Positions 8,416-15,016 are shown, numbered from the stretch's first letter. The stretch is DNA of 34,332 bases from Pseudomonadota bacterium (GCA_029572955.1 JAKPQE010000140.1:1-34332), one strand, 5' to 3'. A program made the numbers and translations. Notes: a model not told the origin generated them from the letters alone.

Positions 8416-9444
8416 TCAGGCGGGTCCGCCGGCGGTGTCCTGGGCGAAATAGCCTTCGGTGTGGATCAGTTCGTCGCGGGCGCCGAGGCGCCGGGCGGCG
8501 GCAACGCAGGCCTCGACGAATTCCGGCGTGCCGGCGGCAAAGACGCTGTGGTCGGACAGGTCGGGGAAAAGCCCCGGCAGGATGTCGGGGACGCGGCCGG
8601 TGAGGACGCCGTCCTTCTTGTCGCGGGTCAGCGTCGGCCGGTAGCGGAAGTTGCGATGCTTCATCTGCCAGTAGGCCATGAGGCCGCCGTCGTAGAGATC
8701 GTCGACGGTGCGGGCCGAGAAGACGAGGGTGACGCGCTTCTTGTAGCCGCGGCGCAGGGCGGCCTCGGCAAGGGCGAGGATCGGCGCGAGGCCGGAGCCG
8801 GCGGCCATGCACAGCACCGGCGTGTCGACCGAGGGGTCGCCGATGAAGGTGCCGTAGGGGCCGTTGACCTTGACCATCTCGCCGGTGACGAGGCGCTCGT
8901 GCACCCAGCGGCTGGTGCGGCCGTCGTCCTTCCGGGTCACCTGCAGGGAGATCTCGCCGTCCGGGCGCGGGGCGTTGGCGATCGAATAGGAGCGCAGCGG
9001 CACCCCGGCGGCCGGATCGCCGAGCTGGACATACTGGCCGGGCCAGTAGCGCATCACCTCGCCGAGCGGGCGCAGGCGGATTTCCAGAATGCGCGGGGTG
9101 CGCTCGATGCGGTCGGTGACGGCGAACAGCATGCGCTCGCGCGGCGGAAAGAGCTTGGGCTTGGCGTCCTCGGTGCCGAACTCGATCTCGAGGGTTTCCG
9201 ACAGCGGCTTGGCCATGCACATGAGGCCGAAACCGGCCTCGCGCTCTTCCGGAGAGAGCGCCATGTCGAGCACCATGCCCTGGTCGAACTCGCCGGCAAG
9301 CACCTTGGTCTTGCACTCGCCGCAGGCGCCGGCCCGGCAGTTGTTGGGCAGCGCGTAGCCGGCGCGCTCAAGGGCGGCGAGCACCGTGTCGCCGGGCTCG
9401 CAGGGCACCTCGCGGCCGGAGGGCTGAAGGCGGATGACGGTCAT
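8416..9444 (-). CDS. 2Fe-2S ferredoxin / FAD / NAD(P)H oxidoreductase, likely oxygenase reductase component
   Basis: 342-residue three-domain electron-transfer protein. The N-terminal plant-type ferredoxin domain has Cys36, Cys41, Cys44 and Cys76 in the C-x4-C-x2-C...C pattern. The FAD domain carries R151-S-Y-S154, and the NAD(P)-binding domain starts with CMAAGSGLAPILAL. This layout is that of reductases serving diiron or Rieske oxygenases (phenol hydroxylase P5, MMO reductase type). I start at the ATG at 9444; the longer open frame adds an Ala/Glu-rich leader overlapping the divergent Kazal gene and has no family match. Its probable partner is the diiron protein gene 0.5 kb upstream on the same strand, though a gene on the opposite strand lies between. 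Confidence 0.9.
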   Translation of the reverse strand: MTVIRLQPSGREVPCEPGDTVLAALERAGYALPNNCRAGACGECKTKVLAGEFDQGMVLDMALSPEEREAGFGLMCMAKPLSETLEIEFGTEDAKPKLFPPRERMLFAVTDRIERTPRILEIRLRPLGEVMRYWPGQYVQLGDPAAGVPLRSYSIANAPRPDGEISLQVTRKDDGRTSRWVHERLVTGEMVKVNGPYGTFIGDPSVDTPVLCMAAGSGLAPILALAEAALRRGYKKRVTLVFSARTVDDLYDGGLMAYWQMKHRNFRYRPTLTRDKKDGVLTGRVPDILPGLFPDLSDHSVFAAGTPEFVEACVAAARRLGARDELIHTEGYFAQDTAGGPA

Positions 9445-9557
9445 GGGCTTGTCGGCTCCCTCGTTCGCCGCGGCGGCCCCGGCGGGCTGCGGCGCTTTTG
9501 TTCTTTCGCAGGTGTCGTGCCGGCCCCTAGAATCGCTGCATTCCATGGGAGGTCGAC

Positions 9558-9872
9558 ATGCGCGTTCCCGTCTTTCTAGCTTCTCTCGTCGTCGCGGTCA
9601 GCAGTCTCGCGGCGCCCGCCCTGGCCACCGCCTTCGGCGGGCCGGAGAACGTCGCCTGCGCGGCCGACGAATATTGCAGGTTCCCGGATGGCAATGCCTG
9701 CGGTCGCGGCGGGGTCTCCGGAACCTGCCAGAAGCGGCCGGAGATCTGCACCAAGGAGTTCATGCCGGTCTGCGGCTGCGACGGCATGTTCTACTCGAAC
9801 CGCTGCATGGCCCATATGGGCGGTACGGACGTCGATTTCGAAGGCTTCTGCGGCGACAAGCCGAAAGAGTGA
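9558..9872 (+). CDS. secreted Kazal-type cysteine-rich protein
   Basis: 104 residues. Signal peptide 1-23 (ends PALA-TA), then a two-part Cys-rich region: Cys34, Cys40, Cys48, Cys57, followed by a Kazal-like domain with Cys64, Cys72, Cys74, Cys83 and Cys98. The signature is PVCGCDGMFYSNRC (71-83) and a closing EGFC. Kazal domains are disulphide-bonded inhibitors of serine proteases; the reactive loop would lie around residues 64-72. Such small secreted Kazal proteins occur in alphaproteobacteria, but target proteases are unknown. Strong RBS (GGGAGG, 9547-9552). Located on the plus strand between a reductase and a diiron gene, both minus; no functional link is implied. Confidence 0.87.
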   Translation: MRVPVFLASLVVAVSSLAAPALATAFGGPENVACAADEYCRFPDGNACGRGGVSGTCQKRPEICTKEFMPVCGCDGMFYSNRCMAHMGGTDVDFEGFCGDKPKE

Positions 9873-9877
9873 GCGAC

Positions 9878-9907
9878 GGGCCGGACCGGATGACAGGCAC
9901 CCGGCCC
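9878..9907. terminator. GC-rich hairpin between convergent genes
   Basis: Inverted repeat GGGCCGG (9878-9884) / CCGGCCC (9901-9907) in the 45-bp gap between the convergent Kazal and diiron genes. Position suits a bidirectional terminator, but there is no T-run on either side. Confidence 0.35.
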
Positions 9908-9917
9908 GGCGCGCCGA

Positions 9918-10946
9918 TCAGAAGACCGGGATGATCTCGTCCATCTCGATGTCGAGGATCTCCTTGCCGGAGATGCCGACCTCGGGAATGGCCGGGAAGG
10001 GGATGCCGTAGCGGTCGAGCACGCCCTTCATGTTGAGCATCGCCTTCTTCCAGTTTTCCTTCTTCATCTCGTATTCGGGAATGTGGAAGCCGGCGCCGCG
10101 GGCGATCTCCTCGCCCTTGCGCTGGACCTCGATGAAGTCCGGCGGCAGGTCCCAGAAGTCGGTCGGCGGCTCGAACAGGACGGCCGACAGGAACAGGTAG
10201 CCGGCGCGGATCTGCTTGGTGATGATGTCCTTGTTCTCGGTCTCGAGCTTGGGATAGTCGCGCTCCATGACGGCCATGCAGATCGCCATGTGACGACCCT
10301 CGTCACGGCCGATGTTGCGGAAGGCTTCCTTGAAGACGGGCTCGGTGCAGCCGGCGGCCATCTGGTGGAAGATGGTGGCAGCGGCGATCTCGCCCATCAG
10401 GAACGAGGAGAAGAGCACCGAGAGCGGGTATTTCGGCACCGCCTTCTTGTAGCCGGTCCAGTAGCGGCCGCCGTTGAAATAGAGCCAGTGGGCGTTGCGC
10501 TGCAGCTTCTTGCCGATCTCGGTCTTGGGCTCGTAGGTGAGCGGATCGGGATGCTCGAGCAGCTTGGTGATCGACAGGCCGCACATCTGCTCGTGGTTCT
10601 GCTCGTCGCGCGTCACCGAGAAGAAGCAGCGGCGGACGGCGTCCTCCTCGTGCACCTCGTAGGTCTTGATCAGCGCCTCGGCGAAGACCGGCGGGGCGGA
10701 GGCGTCGAAGACCGAGAGCAGGGTCCACCAATAGGCGATCGATTCACGCTCTTCCCAGGTGTAGGAGGACGGATCGAAGGTGTCCCAGGGCAGCTTCTTG
10801 GGGTCCCAGACCTCGCGCTGCGAGGCGTCCCAGATCTCCTCGAGCTTGCCGGTCTTCTGGTGCCAGGAGAGCGGATAGACGTTCGGCTGCGGCGTCTCCG
10901 GCGGGTATTCCATGGTATGGGCGATCTTCTCGTCCCTCGTCGACAT
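9918..10946 (-). CDS. ferritin-like diiron-carboxylate protein, putative oxygenase
   Basis: 342-residue helical protein with a diiron signature. The second half shows Glu186 followed 30 residues later by Glu216-x-x-His219 (GRDEGRHMAIC), the classic E-x29-ExxH spacing. The first half has Glu115-x-x-His118 (TRDEQNHEQM) with a candidate first ligand at Glu90. Such four-helix proteins activate O2 in oxygenases, desaturases and R2-type oxidases. I cannot assign a subfamily or substrate. It has no signal peptide and many Trp/Tyr residues. A ferredoxin reductase of the right type follows on the same strand, which argues for an oxygenase. The upstream region has two symmetric sequence elements typical of repressor control. 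No R2-type tyrosyl radical or ribonucleotide reductase context is seen. Confidence 0.82.
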   Translation of the reverse strand: MSTRDEKIAHTMEYPPETPQPNVYPLSWHQKTGKLEEIWDASQREVWDPKKLPWDTFDPSSYTWEERESIAYWWTLLSVFDASAPPVFAEALIKTYEVHEEDAVRRCFFSVTRDEQNHEQMCGLSITKLLEHPDPLTYEPKTEIGKKLQRNAHWLYFNGGRYWTGYKKAVPKYPLSVLFSSFLMGEIAAATIFHQMAAGCTEPVFKEAFRNIGRDEGRHMAICMAVMERDYPKLETENKDIITKQIRAGYLFLSAVLFEPPTDFWDLPPDFIEVQRKGEEIARGAGFHIPEYEMKKENWKKAMLNMKGVLDRYGIPFPAIPEVGISGKEILDIEMDEIIPVF

Positions 10947-11054
10947 CGGCGTTCCTCACTCCTCGGCGGGCACTTCGTTCAGGCCGCGCACGCCCCGGTC
11001 GCTGTGTTTGCCCGGTGCGCCGTGGGGCATTCTGTCGCACCGGTTCGTGGGCTT

Positions 11055-11084
11055 TCATTATTGTTACGAGAGCTGGCCGTCAAA
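11055..11084 (-). promoter_or_regulatory. candidate promoter for the diiron gene
   Basis: Reading the minus strand: TTGACG (11084-11079), 18-bp spacer, TAATGA (11060-11055). The -35 hexamer is good, the -10 is weak. It lies about 110 bp before the diiron start codon and falls inside the 9-bp inverted repeat at 11061-11101. Confidence 0.4.
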
Positions 11085-11101
11085 CCAAATTTTCGTAACA
11101 A
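11061..11101. promoter_or_regulatory. perfect 9-bp inverted repeat, candidate operator
   Basis: TTGTTACGA (11061-11069) and TCGTAACAA (11093-11101), 23 bp apart, so the arm centres are 32 bp or about three helical turns apart. The arms bracket the candidate -35 element of the diiron gene. Confidence 0.5.
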
Positions 11102-11119
11102 GTCATTTTCCGCGAATAT

Positions 11120-11137
11120 AAGCCGACCGGTCGGCTT
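11120..11137. promoter_or_regulatory. 18-bp perfect palindrome, TetR-type operator candidate
   Basis: AAGCCGACCGGTCGGCTT, symmetric about 11128/11129, with outer TTTTCCG/CGGAAAA arms extending the symmetry imperfectly. The ACCGGT-centred form is common for TetR-family operators. It lies between the lysE stop and the diiron promoter; a hairpin terminator for lysE is the other reading, but no T-run follows. Confidence 0.5.
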
Positions 11138-11213
11138 GTAAACCGGAAAATGCGGCCGAGCTTGCGCAAAGCGTGGTTTTGTGCGGGCGGATGGCCGGTG
11201 CCGGCGGCCCGTG

Positions 11214-11825
11214 TCAGCGGCGCGAGAGGGCGAGCCAGGCGCTGGTGCCGACGAGGCAGAGCGCGGCGAAGCGGCCGCGATAGAAGGCGGCGCGCGGCGT
11301 CGAGAAGACACCGCGCAGGCGTCCCGAGAGGAGCGCGTAGCTGGCGTCGATCGAGAACAGCACGGCAAGGAAGGTGGCGCCGAGGACGAGGAACTGCGGC
11401 AGCACCGGCCGGCTGGCGTCGACGAACTGCGGCAGGAAGGCCGCGAGGAAGGCGATCGTCTTCGGGTTGACGGTGGCGATCAGCATGCCGCGGCCGAAGA
11501 TGCGGGCCGAGCGCGGGGCGTCCGGCATCACCAGGCTGCCGGGACGGGCCGCGCGCCATTCCTTGACCGCAAGATAGAGAAGGTAGGCAACGCCGCCCCA
11601 GCGCAGCACCTCGCCGAGCCAGGCGGCGCTGGCGAGCAGCGGGGCGAGGCCGGCGATGACGACGACGATCTGGACGAGGAGCGCAAGGCTCGCGCCCGAC
11701 GCGAGCAGCAGGCCGCGGCCGACGCCATGGGCAAGGCTCGTCCCGATGACGGCGGTGACGTTCGGCCCCGGAATGAGGGCAAGGATCAGCGTGGCGAGGA
11801 CGAAGGTCGGGTAGGCGGGCGGCAT
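11214..11825 (-). CDS. LysE/RhtB-family amino acid exporter
   Basis: 203-residue integral membrane protein of the LysE superfamily, which exports amino acids or related small molecules. Family markers are the N-terminal LALIPGPNV (15-23) with the conserved Pro-Gly-Pro-Asn, the small-residue stretch GLLLASGASLALLVQ, and the second-half NPKT motif (ATVNPKTIAFLAAFLPQF). About six hydrophobic segments are visible. The substrate cannot be told. A purine-rich GAGAGAG site precedes the ATG. It ends 76 bp before the palindrome upstream of the diiron gene and diverges from a lipoprotein gene. Confidence 0.9.
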   Translation of the reverse strand: MPPAYPTFVLATLILALIPGPNVTAVIGTSLAHGVGRGLLLASGASLALLVQIVVVIAGLAPLLASAAWLGEVLRWGGVAYLLYLAVKEWRAARPGSLVMPDAPRSARIFGRGMLIATVNPKTIAFLAAFLPQFVDASRPVLPQFLVLGATFLAVLFSIDASYALLSGRLRGVFSTPRAAFYRGRFAALCLVGTSAWLALSRR

Positions 11826-11986
11826 CGGCGTCTCTCTCTCGGGCCGCCACTCTCCTACACCCGGCGCCCGGGCCTTGGGAAGCGCGCCGATCCGCCGCTC
11901 TCAAAATCTTGCCACGATGCCGTGCGAGGAGGGCGCCGTCCCCCGCGCGCCGCATCCGGCGCCGCTGCCTCCAGGAGCCGCCTTCC

Positions 11987-12607
11987 ATGCCGTCTCGCGC
12001 AATCGTCCGCCTGCTTCCGGCGCTCGCCGTGGCGACCATGCTCGGCGGCTGCATGACGCTCTGGGGCAAGGAGCCGGCGGTCGTCGACGCGGCCGTGCCG
12101 GCCGGGCCGAGCTATCAGCCGGTGCCGTTCACCGAGGAAGAGTTCGAGCGGCTCGCCCGCGACGAGGCCGATCTGCGCGACGACCTCGCCGACATCACCA
12201 CGCTCGTGGATGGCGGCCGCGGCGGCCGCATGGTCGAATACACCATGGCCGACGGCCGGGCCTATCTCTGGGCGCCGGGCGCGCGCGACGTCCTCGTCGG
12301 CCAGTGGAAGATCGAACCGGCGAGCCGGCCGGCCAAGGTGCATGTGCGCACCGACAAGGGCGTCGACCTGCGCGAGATGCCGATTTCCAATCTCTGCCTG
12401 CGCTACCAGTCGTCGGCGACGAACCCGGCCTCCGGCATCGCTTCGGGCAACTGGTCCTGCCGTCTCTTCACCGAGGCCGCCAAGACGCGGCTCGAGAGCC
12501 GCAGCGGCGACATCTTCCGCCTCGCCGAGCGGGCCGCCGTGCCCTATCCGCTGAGCCCGGAAAAGACCAGCCTCGGCGCGCTCCTCTCCCGCTGCGGCGA
12601 CTGCTGA
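11987..12607 (+). CDS. lipoprotein of unknown function
   Basis: 206 residues. The signal peptide ends in a lipobox MLGGC with Cys22 as the lipidated residue. The mature part begins with a proline/valine-rich linker, then an acidic helix (EEEFERLARDEADLRDDLADITTLVD) and a beta-rich region with three further cysteines plus the terminal CGDC. I do not recognise a named domain. I selected the ATG at 11987, preceded by CCAGGAGCCG, because it puts the signal peptide at the N-terminus; the frame stays open 78 bp upstream without coding character. The protein is expected at the inner leaflet of the outer membrane. Divergent from lysE. Confidence 0.8.
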   Translation: MPSRAIVRLLPALAVATMLGGCMTLWGKEPAVVDAAVPAGPSYQPVPFTEEEFERLARDEADLRDDLADITTLVDGGRGGRMVEYTMADGRAYLWAPGARDVLVGQWKIEPASRPAKVHVRTDKGVDLREMPISNLCLRYQSSATNPASGIASGNWSCRLFTEAAKTRLESRSGDIFRLAERAAVPYPLSPEKTSLGALLSRCGDC

Positions 12608-12731
12608 GGCGGCGCCGGCGGGGCAAGTATCCCTGAAGCCCTGCTTGCTCTGCCTATCAGCGCAATCTTTCCGTGTGCTTGAATGGCGATAGGACTATGA
12701 TCCTTTCGGATTCGAGCGACGGACAAGATCG

Positions 12732-13558
12732 ATGGAGCCTTCGACGGCAGTTCTGGCAAGGGCGCGGAGCGACTGGCAGCTTGCCGCGCTCAATGTCTCG
12801 TGGAAGGCGAGGCGCCTGAAGCTCGCCTTCAAATACAACTTCGATGCCGCTCTGCTCGCTTGTTTCTGCGCGTATTCTCGCCCGAAAACCGGTTCCCACT
12901 TTTCGGGAATACGCTCCAACCACGGGTCGCCGCCGGCAGTTCGGAGGGCGGCCAATGGACCGACTCCGGCGGGCGGTACATTCCAGTCTCCGACGCGGAT
13001 CGCGCGTTCATCGGCGATCGCTCCGGCGAATCCGACCATTCGGGCGCCTATCGTGTCGCCGTCATCGACGGCCCGCAGCAATATTCGGTCGATCTTGCCG
13101 AGGAGGAGGTGCAGGGCGGACATACGATCGCCAGGCATGTCGGACAGCCGGGGAAAGCGCTAGTCGCACGTTTGCGGGCCGTACGTCCGAGATACATACC
13201 GGACGGGTTTGGCTATGAAGTCCGAGCCAAATCTGCGGATGGCTCGTTCGTCGACATTTACCAGGCCAATGACTTCGTCAACGAGGTCATTCGGGCGAAT
13301 GCACCGATGGTTGCGCTGGTTTCGTAAGGCCAGTTCGGCTCGAGGGACATCGCCATCGAGAAACGGTTCGGCTACCAGACCGGCATAGAGGCCTATCGGG
13401 AGATCGGCATATTCGAAGGGTTTTCGGTCCGAAAGACCTACTGGGTTCGCGTCGTCATCAGATACAACGCGAATCGTAAGCGTAGCTACACGGTTGTTAC
13501 GGCGTTTCCAGCCAATGGTAGTATTATTGACCGAATGAAAATCGTGGATCCAGAATAA
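12732..13558 (+). pseudogene. broken CdiA-CT-type RNase A-like toxin
   Basis: A contact-dependent-inhibition style toxin domain in pieces. From 12732 one frame reads an N-terminal leader ending KLAFKYNFD. After a palindromic insert the coding continues in another frame from about 12915 with QPRVAAGSSEGGQWT, a linker common before toxin domains in alphaproteobacteria. The toxin core follows: EEVQGGHTIARHVGQPGKAL, with the two histidines expected for the bacterial RNase A-like (CdiA-CT) fold. At 13325-13327 a TAA stops the frame, yet the same frame continues with plausible domain sequence ending in VRVVIRYN...SYTVVTAFPANG, the family's C-terminal strand. TAA is one C-to-T change from CAA (Gln). 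The second stop (13556-13558) overlaps the next gene's ATG. Composition is poorer in GC than the flanks from about 13340. Probably inactive. Confidence 0.68.
12870..12914. repeat. 45-bp Rhizobiales-type palindromic element inside the toxin gene
   Basis: Outer inverted repeat GCGTATTC (12870-12877) / GAATACGC (12907-12914) and inner CCCGAAAA (12881-12888) / TTTTCGGG (12900-12907) around ACCGGTTCCCAC. The core is one I recognise from dispersed palindromes in Rhizobiales genomes. It separates the two frames of the toxin gene's N-terminal region. Confidence 0.65.
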
Positions 13559-13874
13559 TGTCGCGCCGAGAGATAGATATACCCCCAGCTTTGGTCGATT
13601 TTCCCGAGGTTTTCTTCCGAATGTTCACGAGGAACACGGTGGGATTGCACAGGCCGTTCCATTCATTGTCAGTCTATGCATGCCGGAAGACAGGGAAGAA
13701 CTCCGGCAGTTTCTGACAATGATGTTGGAAGACAACTATTCCGACAAGACTCTGGAAAGGGTCTGGGATGTCTGCGAACCGAGCTGGCTTATCGGGTTGG
13801 GTGGTCACCGGGTTCTCTATGGCATGGCACTCGAAGCGCTGGAGAAGAAGATTGCCGAGGGCGGTCAGGAGTGA
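13558..13874 (+). CDS. CdiI-like immunity gene, copy A, with internal frame change
   Basis: The ATG overlaps the toxin stop (TAATG). The first 18 codons (MSRREIDIPPALVDFPEV) are in one frame. From nt 54 the homologous sequence continues one base back, reading FLPNVHEEHGGIAQAV and then EELRQFLTMMLEDNYSDKTLERVWDVCEPSW...GGHR, ending at 13874. The unbroken part alone starts at an internal ATG at 13680. The acidic, Leu-rich character and position directly after an RNase toxin fit a CdiI-type inhibitor that binds the toxin in the cytosol. It aligns without gaps to copy B over all 317 bases. No classical slippery heptamer is visible at the change point. Either a pseudogene or a recoded gene. Confidence 0.6.
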
Positions 13875-13936
13875 CGGCGTTTCCGGCCAATGGATCCATC
13901 AAAGGGCGCCCAGAGCTTTTCGAGGTGGAGCCATGA
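13871..13936 (+). pseudogene. remnant of a second toxin C-terminus
   Basis: Reads VTAFPANGSIKGRPELFEVEP then TGA. The 20 bases at 13874-13893 match 13499-13518 (the end of the toxin gene) with one mismatch, and in the same frame. Its stop overlaps the ATG of immunity copy B, just as the larger toxin gene overlaps copy A. It is what remains of a displaced toxin-immunity cassette. Confidence 0.65.
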
Positions 13937-14249
13937 CCCCGCGCAAAATCCACATTCCCGACTGGTTTGCACGCTTCGTTGGAACTTCCTGCCCGATCTC
14001 GAAGACGACTACGAGGACATCTATGAAGCGCTTCCGGACGTGGTCACGGCCTTTCTCCCTCATGAGCAAGGGGAACTCCGAGAGTTCTTTGTGCTGCTTC
14101 TCGAGGACGACTATTCCGATGCGACCCTGAAGGGGGCTTGGGACGTCTGCGGTCCGACCTGGAATTTCTCGCTCGGTGGCCATCGGCGCTTCTTCCGCAC
14201 GGCGTTGGCCGAAGTCGAAAAAGCGATTGCCGAGCGCCGCGAAGGGTGA
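13933..14249 (+). CDS. CdiI-like immunity gene, copy B, with internal frame change
   Basis: Paralogue of copy A, 375 bp downstream and also 317 bp long. Codons 1-18 (MTPRKIHIPDWFARFVGT) share 6 of 18 residues with copy A. From nt 54 the match shifts one base back: FLPDLEDDYEDIYEAL, then ELREFFVLLLEDDYSDATLKGAWDVCGPTW and GGHRRFF, with stop at 14247-14249. In the shifted frame an ORF is open from 13890, so a gene caller would pick that start inside the toxin remnant. The N-terminal residues encoded from 13890 do not resemble copy A, whereas those from 13933 do, so 13933 is the ancestral start. Function as for copy A. Confidence 0.6.
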
Positions 14250-14336
14250 GGTGGCGTCGAGCGACGGCATCGGTTCGGTGCGCCGGAAAATGGCGCTATG
14301 ATCTCTGCCGGTACGATGGATCGAGGGAGGCCGGAG

Positions 14337-14654
14337 ATGATCGTCACCGTGGTGCAGTTCAGGATGTCCAACCCGGTGTCGCTGGCGGATGCGCGGCGCA
14401 TGTTCGAATCGAGCGCGCCGAAATATGTCGGGCTCGCCGGGCTCCTGCGCAAATATTACATCCGCGCCGAGGACGGCAGCACGGCCGGCGGCGTCTATCT
14501 CTGGGAAAACCGGGCGGCGGCCGAGGCGGTCTATAGCGGCGAGTGGCGCGAGCGGGTGGAAAAGCTCTACGGCACCACGCCCGAGATCCTCTGGTTCGAT
14601 GCGCCGGTCGTTGTCGACAATGCGGCGGGCGGGGCGGTCCTGAAGGACGGCTGA
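14337..14654 (+). CDS. YdhR-like putative monooxygenase / dimeric alpha-beta barrel protein
   Basis: 105 residues with the ferredoxin-like fold of small dimeric ABM-type proteins. The pattern MIVTVVQFRM, then SSAPKYVGLAGLLRKYYI, GGVYLWENRAAAEAVYSGEW and a closing LWFDAPVVVDN matches the YdhR family, annotated as putative monooxygenases without a confirmed substrate. I start at the ATG at 14337, with GGGAGG six bases upstream, rather than 39 bp earlier where there is no RBS and the extra residues do not fit. It lies downstream of the immunity island with normal GC content and so marks the island's right edge. Confidence 0.8.
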   Translation: MIVTVVQFRMSNPVSLADARRMFESSAPKYVGLAGLLRKYYIRAEDGSTAGGVYLWENRAAAEAVYSGEWRERVEKLYGTTPEILWFDAPVVVDNAAGGAVLKDG

Positions 14655-14716
14655 GGGGCCCTGCGGGCGGGGGCGCTCTTCGGTTCACCTCCTGCCGTGT
14701 TCTTTTTGCGAGAAAG

Positions 14717-14758
14717 TCCCCCTCACCCTGTCCCTCTCCCCCAAGGGGGCGAGGGGAC
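14717..14758 (+). repeat. GC-rich hairpin repeat R1 (TG type)
   Basis: Starts CCCTCACCCTGTCCC and folds CCCTCTCCCCC against GGGGGCGAGGG. Its reverse complement recurs at 20472-20509 (R4). Confidence 0.7.
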
Positions 14759-14912
14759 GAAAGCAGCTTGCGCTTCGATGCTCGCCGGCGGCGAGCCGGG
14801 TCGGGAAGCGCTGGCGCCGTGTTCTCGTTGCGGCTGTCGAAGGTGGCGCATGGCGCCTTTGCCGAGACGTCCCTCGGGTAGGTTGAGGGAGCGGCAACTC
14901 ATTGACTCAAAA

Positions 14913-14950
14913 AGCCCTCTCCCCTTGGGGGGAGAGGGTTGGGTGAGGGG
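14913..14950 (-). repeat. GC-rich hairpin repeat R2 (AA type)
   Basis: CCCTCTCCCC/GGGGGAGAGGG hairpin followed by TTGGGTGAGGGG, with AAAAAG in front. Its reverse complement recurs at 20407-20446 (R3), including the flanking AAAAAGCCCTCTCC block. Confidence 0.7.
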
Positions 14951-15016
14951 GGCGACCGGTTGGCCCGCGCTTCGTTGGACGAGGGGGGCGACAGGATAGC
15001 CGGCGTTCCGTTGGCC
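14945..15016. repeat. imperfect tandem repeat, 2 x 36 bp
   Basis: Two adjacent 36-bp units beginning GAGGGGGGCGAC and ending CGTTGGAC / CGTTGGCC. It abuts R2. Confidence 0.6.

Noticed and set aside
13600-13630. Classical -1 slippery heptamer (X XXY YYZ) in immunity copy A
   Set aside because: GGTTTTC comes closest but the P-site codon GTT would re-pair as GGT; the matching site in copy B is even less like the consensus.
13558-13710. Stand-alone 50-residue ORF from the copy A ATG in its own frame
   Set aside because: Similarity to copy B leaves this frame after codon 18; the rest of the frame is out-of-phase sequence.
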